Below are positions 1 through 12,500 of a stretch of DNA of 64,000 bases, piece by piece. Under the pieces are notes generated by a model that ran no database searches, was not told the DNA's origin, and saw nothing but the letters and a program-made list of their open reading frames with translations. This DNA comes from Mytilus trossulus (Eukaryota; Mollusca; Bivalvia; Mytilida; Mytilidae): NCBI RefSeq assembly GCF_036588685.1, contig NC_086378.1, positions 30,047,578 to 30,111,577 of the forward strand, in the 5' to 3' direction. The translations under genes were made by a program, and so were the position numbers. The number at the start of each line of letters is the position of its first letter. Within the stretch, counting starts at the first letter, position 1.

Positions 1-3000
1 ACAATCAATATATAACCATGCAAACATAACATTTGCCCAAGGAACAAAGAAAATGAGTCAAGGTCACATGAAACATGACAAAGACATATACACCTTACAA
101 TCATTCCATACATCAAGTTAGTTGACCTATTGGGTATAGTTTTAAGAAAAAGACCAGAACACATAACTTAACACAGGGAAATGAACACTGAAAATGAGGT
201 CAAGATCAGATAAAACCTGCTAGGTTGAAAGTTACATTATTCACCTAAAATTGTTGACCTGCACATGGTGTTGGAAAAACAGACCAAAACAAAAATACAG
301 GCTCTAAAGAGCCTGAGTGTGTCGTTCATCTTGGTCTATGTGCATATTAAACAAAGGACACACATTCATGACAAAATTCTCTGTTTTTGTAATAGTCTTT
401 TTTGGTGAAAATTCTTGCTGATTATTTCTCTCTTTAATGAACTTGGTCCAGTAGTGTCAGAGAAAAATATTTTTTGTATAAATTTTCCAAAAACATACGA
501 AAATTCTGAAATTTTTTCATAAGGGTAATTACTCCTGAAGGGGACAATTGTTGACAATTTGGATTATGCTGACTTATTTGTAGAGCTAACTTTGCTGAAC
601 AATTTCGATGTTCACAGTTTATCTCTATTATATTATTCAAGATAACCAAAAACTGCAAATGTCCTTAAGATTACCAATTCAGGGGCAGCAACCCAACAAC
701 AGGTTGTCCGATGTGTCTGAAAATTTCAGGGCATATATATCTTGATCTGATAAACATTTTTACCCACGTGCAGGCTTTGGTCTAAATGCTTAAATTTCAG
801 AGAAATAAGCCAAAAACACATTTTACTCCTCCATATTTTCTATATTTAGCCATTGTAGCCATCTTTGTTGATGGACCAGGTCATCAATACATTTTTAAAA
901 CTCGATTTCCTAAGGATGATTTAGACCAAAAAGTCGTTTTATTTTGGCCATTGAATTAGTTTTAGATATTTTTTGTTGTTGAAGTTGACAGATGACAAGA
1001 ACTGACTAGTGATGAGAAAGTAAAAAGGAGCAAGTGAGCTAAAAATTTCACTAAACCACAGAAACATTTGAATGAGGTCAAAGTAAAACAGGAGTGTACA
1101 CGCTGAAATGAGTCGCCGTCTTTACTTACCATTGATATTATGTTGATAGTGCTAAATATAAACTTCCCCTGATCCAAGAAAATGAGGTCAAGGTCATATA
1201 AACCAAACAAGAAATACATGTACACCTTACAATCATTTAATTCACTAAATATATTGCTTAAAGATTCTAATAAACAGACTTAACAAGGAAATCTAAACAT
1301 TGACCAATAAACCATGCAAATGGGGTTAAGGTCAGATGAACCATGCCAGGCAGACATGAACAGCTTAAAATCCTTCCATACAGGAAATAAAGTTGACCTT
1401 TTGCTTATAGTTTAAGAAAAGTAGACAAAAACACAAAAACAGCAATGGACCTTGAAAATTAGTATGGACACAACATTCAAGCTGGATTCAGCTCTAAATT
1501 TGAATTGTGATTAAATAGTTGACACAGCATAGGTTTCTGACACAGAATGAATGTGGTCTAATGAACTTAAAATTTTTTTTTTTGCCTTTGAGCAATTCAC
1601 TATGCTGTTGAATATTAAACCTCTCAAAAAAATGTTTGAAGAAATTTTCTTTTTATTTATGAAATTTCAATTGAGAAAAAATGACCCCCCCCCATTTTTT
1701 TTCACATCCCCCTTTCCTTTTTTCCAAAATCAAGCTCAAAATTTTCACGGGTGTATAAAAATTAAGAATCTACATACACAGTTAGATTTGGCATATCAAA
1801 GAACCCCATTTATTCAATTTTTGATGAAATCAAACAAAGTTTAATTTTGGACCCTTTGGACCTTATGTAGACCAATTTAAAAACAGGACCAAAAATTAAG
1901 AATCTACATACACAGTTAGATTTGGCATATCAAACAACCCCAATTATTCAATTTTTTATGAAATCAAACAAAAGTTTAATTTTGGACCCTTTGGGCCCCT
2001 TATTCCTAAACTGTTGGGACCAAAACTCCCAAAATCAATACCAACCTTCCTTTTATGGACATTAACCTTGTGTTTAAATTTCATAGATTTCAATTTACTA
2101 ATACTAAAGTTATGGTGCAAAAACCAAGAATAATGCTTATTTGCGCCCTTTTTTGGCCCCTTATTCCTAAACTGTTGGAACCAAAACTCCCAAAATCAAT
2201 CCCAATCTTCCTTTTGTGGTCATAAACCTTGTGTCAAAATTTCATAGATTTCTATTTACTTAAACTTAAGTTATTGTGCGAAAACCAAGAAAATGCTTAT
2301 TTGGGCCCTTTTTGGGCCCAAATTCCTAAAATGTTAGGATCAAAACTCCCAAAATCAATCCTAACCTTCCTTTTGGGTCTTAACCTTGTGTTAAAATTTC
2401 ATAGATTTTTATCACTTTTACCAAAGTTAGAGTGCGAAAACTAAAAGTATTTGGACGACGCAGACAGCAATGACGACGCCGCCGCAGTCGTATAATAAAA
2501 CCAGTGAGACTGACATTAACATCATAAAATATTTCCATACACCAAATGTAGTTGACCATTTTGCATACAGTATGAGAAAAACAGACCAAAACACAAACTT
2601 AACTATAACCACTGAACCATAAAAATGAGGTCAATGTCAGGTGACACCTGCCAGTTGGACATATACACCTTACAATCCCTCCATACACCAAATATACTAG
2701 ACCCATTGCTTATAGTATCTGCGATATGGATCCATGAATTGAGTATATCTAGGTCAAGTGAAAACTGTCTGACGGGCATGAACCCTTGCAAGGTACACAC
2801 ATACCAAATATATTTACTAGTAACCTATTACTCATATTAAAGAAAAAAATTGACATTAGCCTTATAAAAAATTTTCAGTTTTTTTTTTTAGTAGTCACTG
2901 TACCATGAAAATTGAGTCAAGGACATTGGCCATGTGACCCACTGAAACTTCATAACATGGGGCATCTATAAACAAAGTACAAATCATCCAGGTCTTCCAC

Positions 3001-4450
3001 CTTCATAATTATATAGCTTTTAAGAAGTAAGCTTACGCTGCCGTCAAATCACTTTCCCTATGTTGAGCTTTCTGCGGCAAAAGTCGCAGGCTTGATAATG
3101 ACACTTGCCAATTGGAAATGTACCTTATGATCATTATATTCACCAAATATGGTAGACTTATTACTTATAGTATCTGATATATCATAATCAATTGGACCAT
3201 GAAAAGAGAGTCGAGAAGAAAACTGTCTGACATGCATGAGGACCTTCCAAGGTACGCACATACTAAATATAGTTATTCTTTTACTCATAAGAGAGAGATT
3301 AACTTACAACAAATCTGAAATTTCTTTTCCAAGTAGTCACTGAACCATAAAAACGATGTCTTGGACAAAAGACATATGAAATATGTCAAACAGACAGAAA
3401 CTTCATAGCACAAGGCATCTCTATACAAAGTATGAATGATCTAGGTCTTTTACCTTCTAAAATATTATACTTTGTAAAAAATAATTAGCACCACATCTGG
3501 AGCAATATCCATATGTCAAGCTTTCTGCGATGGATGTCCCAGTTTTTTGCTTATGATATGGTGGTAAAAGATGTGCATTTCAAGTAAAACTACACAACAG
3601 ACCAAGTGGATTTTGCTTTCCACCTGCCCATCGTGCCCACTCTAGCTATAATCTCATTTTTTGTTAAAACATTGATTATAAATGCTTATCTGCTTTTCTG
3701 CTTTTTTCATGCAAGTCTTTAGATTAAACAAAAGAACTGGCATGCCCACTCCTATGGACAAGGTAGAAATTTTGCCCATCCGGTGCCCACTCCCATGGTG
3801 GGCCGGTGGACAAAGCAAAATCCACTCGAGTTGTAGTGTATTGAAGTCAATTAATCATCAGAGAAGAAATCTTGTTAATAATTTTGGTCAACAGTTTCTG
3901 AGCAAAAACTTGTGAACCTAATCGATGACAAAATTAAGGTCAATTTCGTTATCTTTCTGTGGTTATTGTTTTTGATATATGGGGAAATATCAGTTCCTGG
4001 CATCTTGACAAATTTGTAGATTTTGTTTTATTGAACATGACCAAAAAAGATTATTGTTATTAGGGCAATAACACAAGTCGTTCAACAAAAATTAAGCAAA
4101 AGGGCAGTAGGTTTAATAGGATCATTCTGATCATTTCTGCTTCTGAAAGATTTTATATGTTGATAGGGCTTCAAGATAAGACAAAACTTGCATTTGACCC
4201 TTTTGTTCTATTTTAAGCCATGCTGTCTTTTGTGTTGTATAATAGGATCATGTGACTATTTTTTTTTCTTTTTTAAGCCATGGCTGCGTTCATGTTATCA
4301 GTTTATTTCTCACTTATGAGTTTAAAGCATCAACTTATATAGTTTCAAGTCTTTTGCATAACCTGGCTGTGAAGGGTTCATGACCTTCCGTTTCTATAAC
4401 CTATAGTATCTTGCTACAGGACAAACAAAATGTTTCTCTGAACTGTTCAC
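1..4450. repeat. Repeat-rich intergenic region downstream of GINS2
   Basis: A mosaic of dispersed mussel-type repeats with no supportable gene. TGAGGTCAAGGTCA-rich pieces lie at 1-295, 960-1430 and 2490-3450. A partial GGCTCTAAAGAGCC-headed repeat is at 298-930. At 1750-2490 a repeat with internal copies of CCAAAACTCCCAAAATCAAT ends in a GACGACGCCGCCGCAGTCGT tail. Open frames here are chance or repeat-derived. Confidence 0.7.
3591..3839. mobile_element. MITE with AGTGGATTTTGCTTT inverted ends
   Basis: ACACAACAGACCAAGTGGAT at the left and the complement of AGCAAAATCCACTCGAGTTG at the right form imperfect termini of about 34 bp. The interior has repeated GCCCACTCC-type motifs. Confidence 0.65.
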
Positions 4451-4458
4451 AGTAGCAA

Positions 4459-4464
4459 TTTATT
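4459..4464 (-). promoter_or_regulatory. Possible GINS2 polyadenylation signal
   Basis: AATAAA on the minus strand, about 208 bp downstream of the GINS2 stop. Another AATAAA lies at about 4302-4307. Which one is used cannot be told from sequence. Confidence 0.35.
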
Positions 4465-4671
4465 ATGTAATACACTACATAAATTACTTAATTACATATC
4501 AACCTGAATCAATTTCTGGTATAAAAATTTCATCATAAAAGCGTATGTATCACAGTTCTGAATTCTGCATTCATATTTCCTATTTGAAAATTCTTTGAAA
4601 ATTTCCAAGAATCAGAAATCCTATGACAAGAGTCTAATGTTGTTTTAATTGTCAATTTAATTAGAGCTTAT

Positions 4672-4791
4672 TCATTCTTGTGTTGACTGTATTCTCCCAC
4701 TAAGGTTTGATCTCAACAGATGCATTTGATCCAAGGCTTTGGTGAGGAATGGTCTTGCAGTGTTCAACTCCATCAATGTCAAATAATTCAA
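4672..4791 (-). CDS. GINS2: GINS2 exon 5 and stop (residues 145-183)
   Basis: The acceptor is TTATTTCAG. The exon encodes [20 protein letters not shown] and then [19 protein letters not shown], ending in TGA at 4674-4672. The C-terminal helix matches Psf2. Confidence 0.94.
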   Translation of the reverse strand: MNYLTLMELNTARPFLTKALDQMHLLRSNLSGRIQSTQE

Positions 4792-7700
4792 CTGAAATAA
4801 TTATTATCAATGATTAAAATAACCACAATAAAATTGTACTTTACATATTGGTAAAGTGGGAATTATAGGAATGCATGCCTTTATTTACGCTTTATTATCT
4901 TGAAAATATTTCTAAGCATAAATTTAATCTTTCAAAATTAAAAGAAGCAAAAAAAATATTTTCTCAAAGAGAATTTCATCACGAAATTGTGAATTTAAAA
5001 CTACCGAGAGTCAGAGTTTTCAACATCAGCTTTCTTTAGTGGTTCTTTTAGAAATCTGCTGGTCCTCACTGTTATTGCTATTTCGGTAATCAACACCTTA
5101 AGACCACCTATTATTTATAATTCTACTAAGTGGTTTTGTTTGACTGAAATGATCATTATAACTCTATAACAACTATAGAACTATCTTGGAGTATTAGATA
5201 TTGATTCAGATAAGTACATGAAATGTGGTAATTTGTAGAAATTTTGGGAATGTTGTAAAAATATTTGAATACCACATTTTAATGTGCAGGGAAATGATTG
5301 GTGATCAAATTGTCAGAATATTTTAGGGAGTTTCAAATGATCTCAGCGTGCCATTATGTTGCAACATGCCAAAAATAGTAAAAGTTTCATTACCCCTGCA
5401 AATTTGGTCAAATCTTAATGGCCGTGCAGAAAAGTCAACAACTCATGAGGAAAGACATTATTCTGTGGAGGGAGAGACTATCTAATACTCTATGAATTCA
5501 TAAATAGGACATTTTCTATATAGCTACCAAGTTCTAAGGCCACGGTTTTTTAATTTGTTGGTTTACAGATTTTCTCCATGAAAAGTCGGGTCGGTCGGTC
5601 GGAAAAAAATTATCTTTCAAGACATAAAACTGATATGCAAAATAAATATATATATTTCACCTTTCTAATAATATGTTGTCATACTATTTTGTCATCATTC
5701 TTAAATTTTAGTTTGATGAAATAGTATTTCTCAGCTGTAATAAACATCGCATGACATTGTTTCATTTTTTTCACAAAAGAAAGTGTCATTACTGCTGTAA
5801 GTGATGTATGCATTTCCTTTCATCTAAAAGGATATTTTAATTATTTTTCAGGGATAATGCATTTGTTAGGGTCGGCGGGATTAAAAAAGCATGAAAAGTC
5901 AATTTTATTTTTAATCTGGAAATCGGCAAAATCGGGTCGGCTGATCTGTAAACCAACAAATTAAAAAATCCTGGCCTAATTGATATTTTTGGTTTGATGG
6001 TCTTTTTGTTTCATTTATTCATTGAAAATCTTTAAGTGTTCCATTACAACAGCAATTGTCTAACAATAAAAGCCTATGCATTTGGAGTTAAGTAGTACCT
6101 TAGCATGTGTAGCATCACTTTTTAAAAAAGTGTCAATACTGCTTCTTAACTTGGCAATTCTTAAATCCCATATATCTTTTACAAGGGTGCGTATTTCATC
6201 TGCATGAGGAATATCGTCTGTGGCACTGAAAGTATAAAATACCAATCTTTGTTCATCTCAAATGATGAAAGACTTAAACTAATTGGAATTTGATTGACAA
6301 AATGTAATTTGTACAATGATTTCTTCCCTGTTCTGAATTTTAACATTGTGAAGTCAACATCTTTTTTAGTAGAACATGTTGTCTAATACAAAAGTAACCT
6401 TGCTTGTGAATTTGTTATTTCTCTGATGTTGAGTATAGAGTAACTTATCATTGAAGTTGTGTTATTTAATTGATGAGCATACAGTAATTTAACATTTAAT
6501 TAACAGTTGTGTTATTTCTTTGATATTGAGTATACAGTAATTTTTAACATTTAATTAACAGTTGTGTTGTTTCTTTGATGATGAGTATACAGTTACTAAC
6601 CAATTAAGCAACAGTTGTGTATTTCACGAGATTTGGTCGTGGAATCTGTTTCTCTTATGATTTTAAAACAATACGCAACCAAACTTAATGCTTCTTTGCG
6701 ACTGATCTGCAAACAGATGTGTTCTTTCAATGTGACGTCATCGGACATGGTCGCCTTTATTCATGCCGTCACAATAGGAAATTCAGAGGAAACCAAGAAT
6801 ATTTGACGTCATAATTGGATTTTAACCAATAAAGAACTGAGATTAAACGAACCACACGTTGATTAATATTTTTTATACAACAGGTGCAGAAAGGGATAAA
6901 TTGATGAAGAATTAGATAAATTAGAGAAATACAGTTACTAACCATTTAAGTAACAGCTGTGTTATTTCCATAAAATGAGGACTAGGCATCTCTGTAAAGA
7001 ACTTGCTATCTGTTTCTTCTTGTTTCTTGTCTTGAAGCCTTTCTAAGAAATAATATAATTACAGATGAATTAAAATAGCTGCCGACTCCCCAAAAATGTT
7101 GCCTTAAAACAAGACAGTAAAATAAGTGTTTATAAAGAGTACAATAATTTCAAAAGAAATATAAGGGAAACAACTTAAAGCCAATCTGTTCACATGTTTA
7201 TTCCTTTACATCAAATTAGGATGAGTTTTAATATTGTGTTCATCTATAAAGCCAAAATAGTTGATGTGAAAGTCTTGGAAAATAAAAACTTGCAAAGGTC
7301 AAGGAACCCAGTATTTTAACTTCTTTATGATCTAATTAATATTTTAAAAACTTCAACTGCAGAATGTTTGCAATGTTAACTAAGTCCATTTATAAATTAA
7401 TAAATTTGGTGTATTACTGATTTTTGATTGGTTAAAAGTATTACTTGTATTTTCAAACTTGTCAATTTTTATGGCGACACCCCACTCTGAGGTTGTGTAT
7501 TCAATATGACAACATGTGTGTATTTGTTATTGTTAATATAAATAATATAAAAAGTTCTTTCAGTCTTATTTTTGATAGAAATTTATGAATGACAATAATT
7601 TATTTTGAATTTATTGAACCATAAAATTAATTTTTACATAATCTGCTTCTCTGATTATTCAATGTGAGGAGTCAAAAATTAATTTCATGGTTCAATAAAT

Positions 7701-9357
7701 TCAAAATAGATATTAGCCATTCATTAAGTAAAATACAAATAAACAGGATTTTTTGGTTTACAAAATTTACTTCTGGATACTACCATTTATCTTATGATCA
7801 TAAACAAACTTCTGTCCATATTTGGTAAAAATCAAAAATAGTTTAAGAAATTTATCAAAATTTCGAAAAACTTTAACCGGAGTGAATATTTGTGGCTGCC
7901 CGTCTGGAATGCAAGATTGCTTTTGTCTCACTATAGCGACAAGTCCTGGGCTTGACATAAATGATTAAGATATGTTTCACCTGAGAAACCTTCATATTGC
8001 ATTGATAGCAAATATGCATCATAATTTATCTTTGAATTTTAACAGCAGGTATTAATACTATTCTTTTATTAAGTCTTTCCACTTTTCTGTGGAAAGACTT
8101 ATTGTTTTTGTTCTGATTATTATTATTAAGTCTTTCCACTTTTCTGTGGAAAGACTTATTGTATTTGTTCTGATTATTATTATTATTATTAGGTCTTTCC
8201 ACTTTTCTGTGGAAAGCCTATTGTATTTGTTCTGATTATTATTATTATTATTATTATTTTTTTTTTCCGCCAAATTTTGTTCGTGCGATAAATGTTTGTT
8301 TCGCAATATGTCGCTTAGATTTTTTTCATATTGTATCGTATAGTTTATGCGCTTTTAAATTTCACCCTGCTAAGCCGAACCATTTTCTTTGTAAGAGTTA
8401 TCTCCCTATTCACTGTTTGTCATGTGTGTGCATCTCCTTCGTAACAAAATAAGAAAGCGACAAAATTCTTTTTACAAATTGTTCGTTACATCCTCAGGAA
8501 TTTTTGGCTAATTTGGATCGAAGCGATTCGATGAAATTTTATAGGAGTTATCTACCTTTACGGAATAAATTTGTCGGTATGTTTTTTTAACTCATAAACC
8601 GTTAACCGTATAACCCTGGAATGTTTTTATTTGAGTCCCCTGATTCCTAACTAAGAAAATTAGGTCAAGGTCAAAGGTCAAGGTCATATTTAAGATTTTC
8701 ATATGTCTTTGATTTCCCTATAATTCTTGAATGGTTATAGATACAGAAAATTTAAGCAGTGAAAAATGTTGAGTACTTCAAGGGGCAACTTTATTACATT
8801 ATGACTGTATTGGTTTTACCATTATGTAAGGGACATAACCCCCATTGATGGTTTATAAAAAGCCATTATTAGGCAAAACTCTTAAACAAAAGATCCTTGA
8901 CCCATAGGGTCTTTTGCAATGACATTGTGAAGCAATGACCTTGACAAAGGTCACAAGGTCAAAGGTCAAAGTCATGTACATATGTGATTTGGGGCACTAC
9001 TTGAAATTTTTTATGTGTGTTTGCCAACCAACCAATCAATCAATCAATCATAATCATGATCAATCAACCAATAATGATCATGATCAATCAATCAATCATG
9101 TTTCCGTCTCATGTGTTAATTATAGGGTTCAAGATCTTCTTCGTTTCTTTTTCGCTGTTTCAATTGACCCTATCCAACGTGTTTAACCAACCAACCAACC
9201 AACCAAATAATCAATCAATCAATCAATCGATCATGATCATGATCAATCAATCATGTTTCCGTCTCATGTGTTTAATAAACGGTCCAAGATCTTTGTTTCT
9301 CTTTCGCTGTTTCAATTGACTCTATCCAAAGTGTTTAACCAACCAACCAACCAACTT

Positions 9358-9394
<37 letters not shown>

Positions 9395-9527
9395 GATCAT
9401 GATCAATCAATCATGTATCCGTCACATGTGTTTAATAAACGGTCCAAGATCTTCTTTGTTTCTTTATCGCTGTTTCAATTGACCCTATCCAACGTGTTTG
9501 ACCAACCAACCAACCAACCAACCAACT

Positions 9528-9585
<58 letters not shown>

Positions 9586-12500
9586 GATCATGATCAATCA
9601 ATCATGTTTCATGAAAAAATTGAAATTTAATATTGTTCTTGCGTCACTTCTGAAAAAAAATCCACATGTTCTCTGAAACTACAAGTACAATCGACCTCAA
9701 AATTTGCAGTCAGCAGGGCATACATGTACTGAAAGTTTAAAAAAAAAACTTTGTGCAGATATCTCTCAAAGCTTTGTCTAGAGAAAAGAAATGGCAATGC
9801 CGTAAAAATCGCTTGCTAGGTCCGTGAATCTCAGTAAAAACCTACAACAAAATGTCCGCTCCGAGATTGAAAGACTAATCTGTGTTACAAACAGGTGCTG
9901 AAAAATGTACAATATCAGAATATAATCAATAAATGGGTTTAAAAGTTACACCGGATCAATTAAATCCAAAACATGCACTGCCCGTGAACTGTCATTAAAA
10001 TGTCAATTTCCTACAATGACAAAAGAAATTACATTGTGTACATTCCATCTCTATAGATGTTGTCTGTTTAACGTCCCCACCTAAAAAGAAATAAAAAGAC
10101 TATCTTTTCGTTATTATAAACCCGTGTCACGTGATGTGGCGCGCGCGCTGTACCTAAAATAAAAGAAAAACTTTCCAAACTAAACTTGAAACTTCTCCGG
10201 TAACAATAATATAGACCCCATACAGAAACAAACAAACAAACAAACAAACAAACAAACAACCCCCCCCCCCCCCCCCGCAATTCAATTAATTTTAAAGGGG
10301 GAAAGACCCCCTACAATTGCTTTTTTAAAGCAATTGATTTATATTTATTATTATTTTTTTTCTTTTTTTCCGCCAACTTTTGTTCTTGCGATAAATGTTT
10401 GTTTCGCAATATGTCACTTAGATATTTCTCATATTGTATCGTATAGTTTATGCGCTTTTAAATTTCACCCTGCTAAGCCGAACCATTTTCTTTGTAAGAG
10501 TTATCTCCCTATTCTCTGTTTATCATCAGAGCGTATCTCCTCCGTAACAAAAAAAGATAGCGACAAAATTCTTTTTACAAATTGTTCGTTACATCCTAAG
10601 TAATTTTTGGCGTATTTGGATCGAAGCGATTCGATGAAATTTTAAAGGAGTTATCTACCTTTACAGAATAAATTTGTTCGTATGTTTTTTTTATCTCATA
10701 AACCGTTAACCGTATAACCCTGGAATGTTTTTATTTGAGTTCCCTGGGTCCTAACTTAGAAAATTAGGTCAAGGTCAAGGTCAAGTTCTCAATTGTGACT
10801 TTTGCTTGTTTTCGGCATTTTCTCTGACACTGTGAGATATACATATAAAAGAACAAGTGCAAAACGTCTGCTTTATTGTAATGAAGATATGCAACATTTA
10901 GTCTTATACAATTAAATGGTATCTTATAGGAGTTGTTGTCCCTGAAATGTCTTGATATGAGGTTAATTGATAATAACTTCAATAACGTTCATTATAAAGA
11001 CATTTGACTTGATACAAAAGGTTGAGTGACAAATGACCTTGAAAAATTGCTACCGGAAGTGACCTTGAGAAAACCGGAAGTAGCCTTTTTTGGAATTTTT
11101 TCATCTAAAAGTACTCAGAATCCATATATTTTGTCATATAGATACATAAACTGATTACTGAAGCCTAAATATGACTTCCATCATACCGGAAGTGGCCTAT
11201 TATTTCCCCTTCTATATACAAAAGTATATAGAAACTATATATTTTTGGAATCAGTGTGAAAAAAGCTATCATATGAGACCGGAAGCATATTATCTCCCTT
11301 ATTTCACTCAAAAATATAATTAAACCATTATTTATCTTATTAGTATGAAGAAAGTATCTTCTTATAAAAAGTTCTTTGGTGTGGAAAGACTTTCAATTGT
11401 TCTCTGAACAATTGGTTTTTAATTATTATTATTATTTATTTATTTTTTTTCCGCCAACTTTTGTTCTTGCGATAAATGTTTGTTTCGCAATATGTCGCTT
11501 AGATATTTCTCATATTGTATCGTATAGTTTATGCGCTTTTAAATTTCACCCTGCTAAGCCGAACCTTTTTCTTTGCAAGAGTTATCTCCCTATTCACTGT
11601 TTATCATCAAAGCGTATCTCCTTCATAACAAAAAAAGATAGTGACAAAATTCTTTTTACAAATTGTTTGTTACATCCTCAGTAATTTTTGGCGTATTTGG
11701 ATCGAAGCGATTCCATGAAATTTTATAGGAGTTATCTACCTTTAAAAAAAAAATTTGAAGGTATGTTTATTTAACTAATTAACAGATAACCGTATAACCC
11801 TGGGATGTTTTTATTTGAGTCCCCTAGGTCCTAACTTAGAAAATGAGGTCAAGGTCAAAGGTCAAGGCCAAGTTCTCAATTGTGACTTTTGCTCGTTTTT
11901 GCATTTTCTCCCTCACTTTGAGAGATACATATAAAAGAACAAGTGCAAAATGTCTGCTTAATTGTAATGAAGATATGCTAAATTAAGTCTTATACAATTA
12001 GATGGCATCTTAAAGGAGTTGTCGCCCCTGAAATGTCTTGATATGAGGTTATTTGATTATAACTTCAAGTAAGTTCATTATAAAGACATTTGACCTGATA
12101 CAAAAGGTTAAGTGACAAATGACCCTGAAAAATGGCTACCGGAAGTGACCTTGAGAAAACCGGAAGTAGCTTTTTTTGCAATTTTTCACATAAAAGTACT
12201 CAGAATCCATATATTTTTTCATATAGATACATGAACAAAATACTGAAGACTAAAAATGACTTCCAACAAACCGGAAGTGGCCAATTATCTCCCATTCTAC
12301 ATACAAAAGTATATAGAAACTATATATTTTTGCAATCAGTTTGAAAGAAGCTATCATATGAGACCAGATGTGACATTCATTTCACCGGAAGTAGCATATT
12401 ATCTCCCTTATATCACTCAAAAAGATAATTAAACCATTATTTATCGCATCAGTATGAAGAAACTACCTTCTTATCCAAATTTCTGTGGTGTGGAAAGACT

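Noticed and set aside
8058..8306. 82-codon minus-strand frame rich in Asn and Ile
   Set aside because: It is a translation of ATT/AAT microsatellite and the triplicated hairpin.
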